Source: an uncultured Collinsella sp. (lineage in GTDB: Bacteria; Actinomycetota; Coriobacteriia; Coriobacteriales; Coriobacteriaceae). From it: a stretch of DNA of 25,786 nucleotides. The number at the start of each line of letters is the position of its first letter. Position 1 is the stretch's first letter. Made by a program: the position numbers and the translations under genes. Under the pieces are notes generated by a model. That model searched no databases. It was not told where the DNA came from and worked only from the letters and a program-made list of their open reading frames with translations. The DNA lies in contig CATVQO010000003.1 of assembly GCA_958346165.1 (NCBI GenBank), positions 1-25,786 on the forward strand, given 5' to 3'. Shown one piece after another: positions 6,616-14,198 of the stretch.

Positions 6616-6933
6616 CTACGCGCCCATCTTGCGATAGACGTCCACGAACTCCTTGGCAAGGATGCCAAAGCCCTCGGCGCTCATCAGCTGATCCTCGGCA
6701 TGGACGACCAAAAGATCGATGCTCAGGTTCTCACCGGCGGCAGTCTGCTGGACAAGGCCACCATGGGCAGCGTGGCCCTCGGCATAGTGCTGCTGGCCTT
6801 CCGTGATCTTTGCCTCGGCCTCTTCGAACTTGCCGTCACGAGCTAGATGAATCGCATCGATATAGCAGCTGCGCGCGCAACCGACGCCTGCAATGATCTG
6901 AAAACTCTGAAGCTGAATCTCTTCTGCCGTCAT
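6616..6933 (-). CDS. PTS lactose/cellobiose-family IIA component
   Basis: A 105-residue cytoplasmic phosphocarrier of the lactose/cellobiose PTS family. H78 in VVHAEDQLM matches the phosphorylated histidine of LacF, and the following D81 matches the conserved metal-ligand aspartate of the trimer. Helical throughout, normal length. It takes phosphate from HPr and passes it to the IIB protein encoded just upstream, only 2 nt away (6934-6935). ATG at 6933 is used; the frame extends upstream to 7044 but that part overlaps the IIB gene and is not family-like. Confidence 0.93.
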   Translation of the reverse strand: MTAEEIQLQSFQIIAGVGCARSCYIDAIHLARDGKFEEAEAKITEGQQHYAEGHAAHGGLVQQTAAGENLSIDLLVVHAEDQLMSAEGFGILAKEFVDVYRKMGA

Positions 6934-6935
6934 AC

Positions 6936-7238
6936 TTACAGCCCCATCAGTTCCTTGGCCTGAGCCAGAGCCTTGACGCCGTCCATCATGCCGTAGGTGG
7001 TCATGGGAATTACGCCGACCGGAACCCCGGGGCATGCGGCGCAAACTTCATCCTTGGCATAGCCAACCTGCGGCCCAAGCAGAATGCAGTCGGCATTGCG
7101 GCCAATGGTGGCAGCCTCGTTGACGGCGTGAGCGGACACCTCGCACTCCAGGCCCTCGGCGTCGGCGGCCTTCTTGATGTTCTTCATGATGATGCTCGTG
7201 GACATGCCGCCAGCGCACATAAGAACGATGTTTTTCAT
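6936..7238 (-). CDS. PTS lactose/cellobiose-family IIB component
   Basis: A 100-residue cytoplasmic IIB protein. MKNIVLMCAGGMSTS carries C8, the phosphorylated cysteine, in the family P-loop. The tail GVIPMTTYGMMDG is typical of cellobiose-type IIB. It transfers phosphate from IIA to the sugar during passage through IIC. ATG at 7238 follows AGGAAAGGAACTGCA, a good ribosome site; the longer frame start at 7265 is not supported. The 7239-7328 gap to IIC holds a weak TTCGGC/GCCGAA hairpin (7280-7305) without a T-tract, perhaps an mRNA processing or stability element. Confidence 0.94.
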   Translation of the reverse strand: MKNIVLMCAGGMSTSIIMKNIKKAADAEGLECEVSAHAVNEAATIGRNADCILLGPQVGYAKDEVCAACPGVPVGVIPMTTYGMMDGVKALAQAKELMGL

Positions 7239-7328
7239 TGCAGTTCCTTTCCTGTAACCCCTCACAGGGACTTATATGTTTCGGCGATCAACGCGATCGG
7301 CCGAACCTTCGAACTTGTGGACAATGAC

Positions 7329-8600
7329 CTACTCGGCAGAAGCCTTTGCAGCAGCTTCCTCGGCCAGTGCCTCCTTATCGGCCATCTTGACGAACGGGAT
7401 AAACAGCAGTCCGACCAGCAGGATTGCGGCGAGGACGATTGCGACCAGGCCAATGCCGCCCGTAAAGAAGTTGCTGATGGGCAGCGGCACGACAAACGGC
7501 ATGGAAATGGTCGGGTTAAATGCATTGCCCAGACCGAGCATCAGGCCGACGGCGGCAGCAATGCAGGCCACGGGCTTGAGCAGGATGTAGGGGATGAACA
7601 TATAAGGGTTCATGGCAATGGGCGTACCGAAGATGATGGGCTCGGAGATGTTGAAGAGTGCGGGCACCAGGGCAATCTTGGAGAGGGCCTTGTAGCGCTC
7701 GGACTTGGCCGTGAGCAGCGCAAGCTCCATGCCAAGGGCGTCAACAGAACCGACAGAGAACATGATGATGAACGACAGGTACGGCAGTGGCTGGCCGGCA
7801 ACGAATGCCTCGGTGTTGGCAAGAGCGCAGGCCTGGATAACCGGCATGTACACGCTCATCAGGACGCTGGGGTGGATACCAAAGAAGAACAGCAGGTTGC
7901 ACAGCGTAAAGTAAATGACAACGGCCCAGGGGCTGGAGCCCAGGAACATAACGGGAGTGGCAATGGTGCTGTTGATGAGGTTAAAAACATCGCCGAAGCT
8001 CGTCATGCCCATGCCCCACTTAACCAGAGCAGCCGTGGTGAAGATGACGATGGCGCAGAACATCGGAGACAGCGAATCGGTAACGAACTGAGGGACGGAA
8101 TCGGGCATGGGGATGGCGATATGCTTCATAAGGAAGTTAAGCGCCTTCGGCACGATCAACGCCACGAGCAGCGCAACGAACAGACCCGAGCTGCCCAGAT
8201 AACGGGTCACGATAAACGTCGAGCCGTCCTCGGCATGGCCAAGAGGAATCAGCAGGAGCAAAACGCCAATAGCCGCAACCGTCGACGTAAGGCCTTTGTT
8301 CCCGAGCACCTTGCCGTAGGAGTACGAGACCGAGGCGCACATGTAGATGGCGCCGAGGTTCATGGTAACGACCAGTACGTCGGTAATCGTCGCCGACATG
8401 CCGGTGCTGGCAAGGAACGCCTGCAGCGGCGGGATCGGCAGCCCGTTGATAATGGAGAGCAGCGCCACGCCCAGCGTAACGGGCATGGTCGCCATCATGC
8501 CGGACATAAGGCCCTTTACGACGTTAAAGCTACTCACTTTGTGGGCAATGGGGCCCACGTGCTTCTCGAGGAAGCCCTGCATCGAATCGAGAACGCTCAT
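7329..8600 (-). CDS. PTS lactose/cellobiose-family IIC permease
   Basis: A 423-residue polytopic membrane permease, about ten hydrophobic segments. Family motifs include FFFGIHPSVL, PALFNISEPIIFGTPIAMNP and the N-terminal soluble helix MSVLDSMQGFLEKHVGPIAHK. It imports a sugar and couples uptake to phosphorylation by IIB/IIA. Members usually move beta-linked disaccharides or glucosides. The gene follows a GH140-like hydrolase gene in the same operon and no 6-phospho-beta-glucosidase is present, so the substrate may be an apiosyl-glucoside or another beta-glycoside; that is inference. The ribosome site is poor: GAGAGGATC lies about 13 nt before the ATG. The C-terminal tail is alanine and acid rich. 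Confidence 0.93.
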   Translation of the reverse strand: MSVLDSMQGFLEKHVGPIAHKVSSFNVVKGLMSGMMATMPVTLGVALLSIINGLPIPPLQAFLASTGMSATITDVLVVTMNLGAIYMCASVSYSYGKVLGNKGLTSTVAAIGVLLLLIPLGHAEDGSTFIVTRYLGSSGLFVALLVALIVPKALNFLMKHIAIPMPDSVPQFVTDSLSPMFCAIVIFTTAALVKWGMGMTSFGDVFNLINSTIATPVMFLGSSPWAVVIYFTLCNLLFFFGIHPSVLMSVYMPVIQACALANTEAFVAGQPLPYLSFIIMFSVGSVDALGMELALLTAKSERYKALSKIALVPALFNISEPIIFGTPIAMNPYMFIPYILLKPVACIAAAVGLMLGLGNAFNPTISMPFVVPLPISNFFTGGIGLVAIVLAAILLVGLLFIPFVKMADKEALAEEAAAKASAE

Positions 8601-8644
8601 TTGTGTTCACTGATCCTCTCTAAACGAATCATCTAGCTGTCAAA

Positions 8645-8671
8645 CGGGAAATTGCGGCCGACTCTTTCCCG
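8645..8671. repeat. Hairpin between the glycoside hydrolase and IIC genes
   Basis: CGGGAAA (8645-8651) and TTTCCCG (8665-8671) pair perfectly. On the minus strand the hairpin is followed only by TTTG, so it is at best a weak attenuator. TTGACA (8643-8638) follows directly but no convincing -10 lies at the right distance. Confidence 0.4.
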
Positions 8672-8693
8672 CCTATGACCAATGGAAATATGG

Positions 8694-10316
8694 TTACGCC
8701 TTGAGCTCGAGGACGAGGAGCCAATCCCCAACCCCGGGTTTGTCAGGCAGGGTAATGCTGTCCGTGACGGCAAGGGCGTCCTCGCCGTCACGGTATGCGC
8801 CCGTGCGAGGGTTAAACCATCGGCTTGCATAGGCAGCGCCCGTCGGCACACCCTCGATAGCAAGCTTTTGGCGCACGGTATCGCCAAAGTACGCGACGAT
8901 GCGCGAAAGGTCCTGGTTGGCGGTTGCCAGCGGAGCCTTGTTGGCAAACAGGTTGCCCGCATCGGTCGTTTCGTAGGGAGCAAGCTCCCAGAAGTGATTG
9001 TCTTCGTAGAAGGAACGCATGTAGCCCATCTGGACCGCACCTTCTCCGTCTACCGCCTGGGCCCAAGTAATGCCAAAGCGGTTGAAGATTGCCATAAAGG
9101 GGTCGAGCTCCTCAGGGCTTTCCCACACGTTGTCCCAGATTCCCTGGGCTCCGTAGGTATAGCCGGCGCCGCCGGCCTGCATGCAGATATACGCCACGCG
9201 GCGCAGCATGTCTGCGGTGCACAGGCGCGTACCCATCTCCTCGAGCGTCGAGCAAAACTCGTAGAGCGCCTCGCCCTCAACGAAGGGCTTGTCGTCATGA
9301 GCTGCCAGATAGTCAAAGTAGTCGCTTGCCTTGATGAGGTAATCGCCGTGACCGGCCTGGTTGAGCGTAAAGTCCATCCAGGGTTCATCCTGGTAGTAAT
9401 CGGCAAAGGGGCGCTCGTTGGTATAGTGCGCCGTCGCCAGATGACCATAGCCGTCGCGTGCCTCAATCTCCAAGGCGACCTCACGCCAGCCGTCAAGCAT
9501 GGCGGCTCGACCTTCTTTGCGGTATCCGGCAACCTCGCCGGCAAGCGTCCACACCATCGGATATGCACCGTAGCGCGCCACCAGGTAGCGGGCGAGATGC
9601 TTTTGGTGTTCCACGGCATGCTCGCCGAGAATGGCAAACGCCCACGCTTGCCCAAGTGCGTTCACTAAGCCCGCATCGGCAATATAGGCCATGCGGCGGT
9701 CGAGCTCCCGCTGGTAGAAGGCCACATTAGGCACATCTTCCACGCCCTTGGCCATGCCACCGTCAATCCAATAGCGATCTCCTGCGCCCATGTCAGAGCG
9801 CAGGTTGGTCTGATAGACGGTAAAGCCCTGCTCGGCACGTAGGTCGACCATACCGCGAAATTGGCTCGTCATGCCGGGGTGGTTCGACGCATCCCAGCTC
9901 TCACGGTAGGCAAACTCCCAATGGGTATCGCCCAGCCAAAAGAACGGCGTACCATCTGAATAGGCAAACATGCGCGAATCGTCTGCAACGCGGATAAAAC
10001 CGTGGCGATACAGATCGAGGTCGCCCGCGTACGGCACGGCCTCGACGCGGCCCGTGCAGCCATTAAGACCGGTCTGCTCGGGAGCCTCGATAACATAGTT
10101 CCAGGCACCCAGCTCGGTCGGGGCAAACGACACGCAGTAGGTACGCCCACCATCCCAGTAGGCCTCGCGGCGAATTACCCTGCCACTCGAGCCGGTGAAC
10201 TCCGCCCAAATCTCAACATCCAAAAACGGGTTATCGAACGAACAGGCGCTCTCAAACGTCAGAACAACCGGTCGCCAAATCTCGGCAACGGCATCTTGAT
10301 TCAACGTCATATCCAT
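8694..10316 (-). CDS. DUF5060/DUF4038 (GH140-like, apiosidase family) glycoside hydrolase
   Basis: A 540-residue protein in three parts. There is an N-terminal beta-sandwich of DUF5060 type (1-105). A (beta/alpha)8 barrel of the DUF4038/GH140 type follows (about 106-440; DGTPFFWLGDTHWEF at 121-135, MVWTLAGE at 254-261, KPFVEGEALYE at 343-353, YTYGAQGIWDN at 386-396). A C-terminal beta domain is last (about 450-540). GH140 contains the Bacteroides apiosidase that acts on rhamnogalacturonan II. E349 is the likely nucleophile; E261 stands where GH140 enzymes place the acid/base (Asp in the Bacteroides enzyme, by my recollection). There is no signal peptide, so it works in the cytoplasm, presumably on material brought in by the adjacent PTS. 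ATG at 10316 follows GAGAGGGG. Exact substrate is uncertain. Confidence 0.82.
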   Translation of the reverse strand: MDMTLNQDAVAEIWRPVVLTFESACSFDNPFLDVEIWAEFTGSSGRVIRREAYWDGGRTYCVSFAPTELGAWNYVIEAPEQTGLNGCTGRVEAVPYAGDLDLYRHGFIRVADDSRMFAYSDGTPFFWLGDTHWEFAYRESWDASNHPGMTSQFRGMVDLRAEQGFTVYQTNLRSDMGAGDRYWIDGGMAKGVEDVPNVAFYQRELDRRMAYIADAGLVNALGQAWAFAILGEHAVEHQKHLARYLVARYGAYPMVWTLAGEVAGYRKEGRAAMLDGWREVALEIEARDGYGHLATAHYTNERPFADYYQDEPWMDFTLNQAGHGDYLIKASDYFDYLAAHDDKPFVEGEALYEFCSTLEEMGTRLCTADMLRRVAYICMQAGGAGYTYGAQGIWDNVWESPEELDPFMAIFNRFGITWAQAVDGEGAVQMGYMRSFYEDNHFWELAPYETTDAGNLFANKAPLATANQDLSRIVAYFGDTVRQKLAIEGVPTGAAYASRWFNPRTGAYRDGEDALAVTDSITLPDKPGVGDWLLVLELKA

Positions 10317-10344
10317 TGCAGACCCCTCTCTGGTCTTAGTCTTG

Positions 10345-11817
10345 CTAGTTCAGTCCTCGCTCACGGGCGGATGCCATGGCAAAGTCAACAATCGCCTGGA
10401 CATCTTCGGCACAAATAAAGCCTTGTGACACCTCGATCGCCGTATCGCGCTCACATAGAGCGCGATAGTTTTCGAGCGACCCGTACAGCTCTTTGAGCAT
10501 CGATGCCGAGAACGACTCCATGTGGCCAAACAGCCCGTCCTTATCGCTCGTCTTATCGACCGTGCCCTGCCCCGGCTCCACCAAGCTCGTGTTGGAGTAG
10601 CGGGCAAACGGATGCTCGAGCAGGCAGGTGCGAAGTCCGCCCTTGGTATTTCCCAGGGCATCCTTTACGTTCTCGCCGTTCGCGTCCAGCTCAATGCGTG
10701 GACAGGTTGCCGGAGCCGAACCCGTACGTACCCAGCGGAACAGGTTACGGAATGCAGCATGGAACAGATACTGCGACGGATAGGCGTTTGCCTCGGCATG
10801 CTTACCGACATACACCGGCAGATGGTCGATACGCTTAAGATCCTCGTCGTCTTGGTAATAGTCGACGTAACTCCACTGCGTATCGTGGGAAGCACCCGTC
10901 ACCTCGTACAGCCGGTATTTAAAATCGGGGTCGTCGCTATCGGGCATAAGCGTGCGCCAACTCTCAAAGCGACCGTTCTCGCTTTCGGTCTGAAGGGCGA
11001 TAAACGGCTCCTCGACGTGCTCCACACGCAGTAGATGGTGTGCGTATCCCCGGCTGCATTCATACTGGTTGACGGGAATGCACATCGAATGGATGCCGCC
11101 GCCAGACAGGTATCCGTCAAACACGCGGCCGTCACGGCGCACCTCCTCGCGATAGGCAAAACTGTTAAGGTAGCGGAACAGATAGGCGCCGGACTGAGAC
11201 CATCCTGTAAGGCAAATTGCCTGGCGAGGATAGTCGCGGATCGGGTTAAGGTCGGAGTCTCCGCGCAAGAGCCACGCAAGATCGGTCAGCATATCCCAAA
11301 ACAGGCCAGTCTCGTAGGAGATGTCCATGTCGGGAAGCGCGCCGTCGCGTTCGAGCTGCTTCGGATCGTAGTCAAAGGGGCGCTCGGGAGTCGGGTTTGC
11401 CCAGCTCATGAAGGCATAGCGATCGGGATTGAATTCCTTGAGCTTGGCGATGGTGTTGGGCTTGCTGGTAATGCCCACATAGATATCGCCAGAGCGCACG
11501 AACTCGCCGTGACCCAGAATCCACATGCGCTCGATTTCCATAAACGATGTGGGATTGATGATCTCCACGACCACATTGCCACTCGCTTGCGCCGGATCTT
11601 TCGGAGCACGAACAACGATTCGATTGGAATAAGGAGCGTCGGCAGTCATGACCTCCACGCCGCCGTCTTCGTCGGCGGTGCGATACACGTTGGCGGTACC
11701 GTCAACGCGATACTCGCGCTCGACGTAATCCTTTGCGCTCAGATGACAGTAGCGCTCGGCGCTCGAAAACGGATAACTCTCATCCGTAATGGGCATTTCG
11801 AAAATACCGCTGATCAT
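10345..11817 (-). CDS. Alpha/beta hydrolase-domain protein (Abhydrolase_10-like)
   Basis: A 490-residue protein resembling the alpha/beta hydrolase domain family PF20091. VVVEIINPTS (82-91) and GDIYVGITSKP (110-120) are typical of that family. The nucleophile elbow is LTGWSQSG with S207 as the probable catalytic serine. A candidate catalytic histidine lies in VTGASHDTQW. There is no signal peptide or membrane segment. Members are poorly known; some are esterases. As first gene of the operon with a glycoside hydrolase and PTS, it may remove acyl groups from an imported glycoside. ATG at 11817 follows AAGGGGGACGAG. 28 nt separate it from the glycoside hydrolase gene. Fold call is confident, substrate unknown. 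Confidence 0.75.
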   Translation of the reverse strand: MISGIFEMPITDESYPFSSAERYCHLSAKDYVEREYRVDGTANVYRTADEDGGVEVMTADAPYSNRIVVRAPKDPAQASGNVVVEIINPTSFMEIERMWILGHGEFVRSGDIYVGITSKPNTIAKLKEFNPDRYAFMSWANPTPERPFDYDPKQLERDGALPDMDISYETGLFWDMLTDLAWLLRGDSDLNPIRDYPRQAICLTGWSQSGAYLFRYLNSFAYREEVRRDGRVFDGYLSGGGIHSMCIPVNQYECSRGYAHHLLRVEHVEEPFIALQTESENGRFESWRTLMPDSDDPDFKYRLYEVTGASHDTQWSYVDYYQDDEDLKRIDHLPVYVGKHAEANAYPSQYLFHAAFRNLFRWVRTGSAPATCPRIELDANGENVKDALGNTKGGLRTCLLEHPFARYSNTSLVEPGQGTVDKTSDKDGLFGHMESFSASMLKELYGSLENYRALCERDTAIEVSQGFICAEDVQAIVDFAMASARERGLN

Positions 11818-11880
11818 CTCGTCCCCCTTGTTGTTGCGTTTGCTGAGACAAACTCTACTGGGGGCGCTACTTAACTTCTA

Positions 11881-11938
11881 TTGATTCTTAAGTTGAATTA
11901 CTAAATATTTAGCTTAATAAACAGCCTGGTGTTAAGCT
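11881..11938. promoter_or_regulatory. Promoter/operator region between the hydrolase operon and lacI
   Basis: CTAAATATTTAG (11901-11912) is a perfect 12-bp palindrome. AGCTTAA (11911-11917) and TTAAGCT (11932-11938) form a 7-bp inverted repeat, and CTTAAG lies at 11887-11892. TTGATT (11881-11886), a 17-nt spacer and AATATT (11904-11909) make a plausible plus-strand promoter for lacI that overlaps the palindrome. The AT-rich tract between divergent genes suits autoregulation plus control of the 11817 operon. Confidence 0.5.
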
Positions 11939-11969
11939 CATGGTAAGTTCACAAACGTTAGGAAACACC

Positions 11970-12965
11970 ATGGCCGTTACTGCAAAACAAATCGCTGACC
12001 AGCTGGGAATTTCGGCAGCGGCCGTTTCCCTTGCACTTAACAATCGACGCGGCGTAAGCGAAAAAACACGGCAGCTGGTACTTAGCACCGCCGAAGCTCT
12101 AGGTTACGACTTTAGCAAGATTAAGTTCGAGCGCCAAAAGAGCGGAACCGTTGCCTTGGTTGCCTTTAACCGGCGCCGCATCTTTGCGCGCCCTTTCTTC
12201 GCCGATATGCTCGCCGGAGTCGAGGGCGCTCTTAGACACGCGGGATTCTCGTTTTCGCTGGTGAACTACTCACCGTTCGAAAACACTCAGCAACAGATCG
12301 CCGACATCGCCGAAGCGCAATATGATGGTGTCATCATCCTTGCAACTGAGATGTTCGAATCGGATTTTATGCCGTTTGCATCGCTGGACTGCCCTCTGCT
12401 GCTGTTGGACTCATGCATGAGCGCTGGGGTCGATACGGTCAAGATCGACAACGCCGCCAGCATGATGCTAGCCGTGCAGTACCTGCATTCAAAGTATGGA
12501 TCTGTCCCCGGGCTGTTAACGACGCCCGTTACCGTGGGCAACTTCACCGAACGACGCTTCGCCTACGAACACGCCATCGGTCAGCTATCGGGCTCGGAAA
12601 AGTGCGGCATCATCCACGAACTCGCCGTCGCTCCAGATGAGGCATACGCCGACATGCTCGACATTATTGATTCGGGCGAACCCCTCGCCCAAAACTACGT
12701 CGCTGTCTTTGACGATATAGCTATTGGGGCCATGAAAGCCTTTATCGAGCGTGGTTATCGCGTGCCCGATGACGTACGCATCGTCGGCTTCGACAACAAC
12801 GCCGGCGGAACCTACGTGCAGCCACAACTGACCACGCTCAATGTTCCTTCGGAGTATATGGGCGCCGTCGCCGCACGGCGCCTCGTCGAGGTTATCGACG
12901 AGGCCGAGCACCACCCGCTCAAGATCGAGCTGGGGGCATCGCTCATCAAGCGCCGTTCTGCCTAG
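11970..12965 (+). CDS. LacI-family transcriptional regulator (divergent to the hydrolase-PTS operon)
   Basis: A 331-residue LacI/GalR regulator. The N-terminal helix-turn-helix TAKQIADQLGISAAAVSLALNN is followed by the hinge helix region and a periplasmic-binding-protein-like sugar domain (about 60-331, with VRIVGFDNNAGGTYVQPQLTT near the end). The start at ATG 11970 is chosen because AGGAAA precedes it by about 5 nt and the helix-turn-helix begins within a few residues; the ATG at 11940 would add ten residues without similarity. It is divergent from the abhydrolase gene, with palindromes in the shared 152-bp gap, so it probably represses that operon until an inducer sugar binds. Its stop overlaps the stop of the convergent lacI gene. 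Confidence 0.93.
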   Translation: MAVTAKQIADQLGISAAAVSLALNNRRGVSEKTRQLVLSTAEALGYDFSKIKFERQKSGTVALVAFNRRRIFARPFFADMLAGVEGALRHAGFSFSLVNYSPFENTQQQIADIAEAQYDGVIILATEMFESDFMPFASLDCPLLLLDSCMSAGVDTVKIDNAASMMLAVQYLHSKYGSVPGLLTTPVTVGNFTERRFAYEHAIGQLSGSEKCGIIHELAVAPDEAYADMLDIIDSGEPLAQNYVAVFDDIAIGAMKAFIERGYRVPDDVRIVGFDNNAGGTYVQPQLTTLNVPSEYMGAVAARRLVEVIDEAEHHPLKIELGASLIKRRSA

Positions 12966-13972
12966 AGCTCGCGCACGCTCTGGCGCTCGACAAAATAGGT
13001 CGAGACGGCCGTTTTGCAGGTATAGCTCTTGGGATTGCGGATGTTGCCCACCAGACGGCGCACCGCGATCTCGCCCACCTCGTGCTTGGGAACATGCACC
13101 GTGGTGAGTGGCGGGTTGGAGAAGGCGCCCAAAGACAGATCGTCAAAGCCGATGATCGAGACATCCTCGGGCACGCGAATACTGTGCTCGTTGAGCGCGC
13201 GCATGGCACCCACGGCGAGCACGTCGTTCTCGGCAAAGAAAGCCGTTGGCAGGTCGTCGTGCGAGGCATTGTCGAGCCACGCGCCCATATCGCGATAAGC
13301 GCCCTCGAGCGTGGTGCCCAGCGTGACGCGCCATGCCGGATTGGCCTCGAGGCCCGCATCCTCAAGCGCTTGGCGATAGCCGCGCTCGCGGTCCTTAAAG
13401 TTGCGGATGCGAAGGTCGCCCGCCAGATAGCCGATTTGCTTGTGACCTTTCTCGATAAGGTAGTCCACGGCGCGCAGTACCGAATCGGTGTTGGCAATGA
13501 CCACGGCATCAAAGTATTGACGATCGCTCCAGCCGTCGAGCACGATCAGGTGAGCGGCAGCGTTGGCAAACAAGGCGTAGTCTTCCTCACCCAGCTCGGT
13601 ACCCATCAGCACGATAGCAGCGGACGGATCGGCGATCAGGCCCTCGACCTGCGGACGTACGGCGTCAAGATCGCTAAAGTCGAGCGAGACAAAGCTCGTG
13701 CTCATGCCGTGGCGACGCGCCTGGCGCTCCACGCCCTCAATAACCGCGGGGTGAAAGGTGCTCTCGTCCAGGATGGCGCCCGTCTTGCGCGCAAGCACAA
13801 ACTGGATGCTCTCGAGCTGCGTCGACTGCTGGTAGCCGAGCGACTGTGCGCACTCCAGGATGACCTTGGCGGTCTCCTCGCTCACGCTGCGCTTGCGGTT
13901 GAGCGCGTTGGACACGGTCGCAGGCGAAAAACCGGTGATGCGGCTGATTTCGCGGACACTTGCTTTGGCCAT
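12962..13972 (-). CDS. LacI-family transcriptional regulator (second)
   Basis: A 336-residue LacI/GalR regulator. SVREISRITGFSPATVSNALNRKRSVSEETAKVILECAQSLGY-type helix-turn-helix and hinge at the N-terminus (described by its first residues only) precede a sugar-binding domain ending with DVSIIGFDDLSLGAFSNPP. ATG at 13972 follows GGGGGAA; the longer frame from 14053 lacks similarity upstream. It converges with the other lacI gene, and the four bases CTAG at 12962-12965 hold both stop codons. Likely targets are the nucleoside/ribose operon on its right or the isomerase operon on its left. A motif shared between its own promoter region and 6395-6406 favours the latter. Closest relatives cannot be told from sequence alone. 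Confidence 0.93.
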   Translation of the reverse strand: MAKASVREISRITGFSPATVSNALNRKRSVSEETAKVILECAQSLGYQQSTQLESIQFVLARKTGAILDESTFHPAVIEGVERQARRHGMSTSFVSLDFSDLDAVRPQVEGLIADPSAAIVLMGTELGEEDYALFANAAAHLIVLDGWSDRQYFDAVVIANTDSVLRAVDYLIEKGHKQIGYLAGDLRIRNFKDRERGYRQALEDAGLEANPAWRVTLGTTLEGAYRDMGAWLDNASHDDLPTAFFAENDVLAVGAMRALNEHSIRVPEDVSIIGFDDLSLGAFSNPPLTTVHVPKHEVGEIAVRRLVGNIRNPKSYTCKTAVSTYFVERQSVREL

Positions 13973-14053
13973 TGTTCCCCCTAGTAACGGTCGCGGTCGA
14001 GCATCGTGGCCTGACCGCCCCGTGACTCGACAACTAAACGACCGCAAATTCAA

Positions 14054-14101
14054 TCTAAACAGAATAGTAAATGTTTAATAGCTAGTTTAGCCTGTTGTCA
14101 A
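14054..14101 (-). promoter_or_regulatory. Putative promoter and operator of the second lacI gene
   Basis: On the minus strand TTGACA (14101-14096) is a consensus -35 box. TATTAA (14080-14075, spacer 15) or TTAAAC (14078-14073, spacer 17) could be the -10. CTAAAC (14055-14060) and GTTTAG (14085-14090) form an inverted pair, and TAGTAAATGTTT (14065-14076) resembles the site near 6395. An operator overlapping the promoter would permit autoregulation. Confidence 0.45.
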
Positions 14102-14149
14102 GCGAAGCGACGCGACTATTCCCCCAACGGGCACATTTACTCGGTAGCT

Positions 14150-14187
14150 AAAAAGCCCCGTCCCAAATTGACTACATGGGGCGGGGC
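14150..14187 (-). terminator. Rho-independent terminator of the nucleosidase operon
   Basis: On the minus strand 14187-14177 pairs with 14165-14155 (11-bp stem, one mismatch, GCCCCG/CGGGGC core) around an 11-nt loop, followed by TTTTT (14154-14150). It starts 11 nt after the nucleoside hydrolase stop codon. Loop and 3' arm share 22 bases with 1362-1383. Confidence 0.85.
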
Positions 14188-14198
14188 GCGGAAATCAT

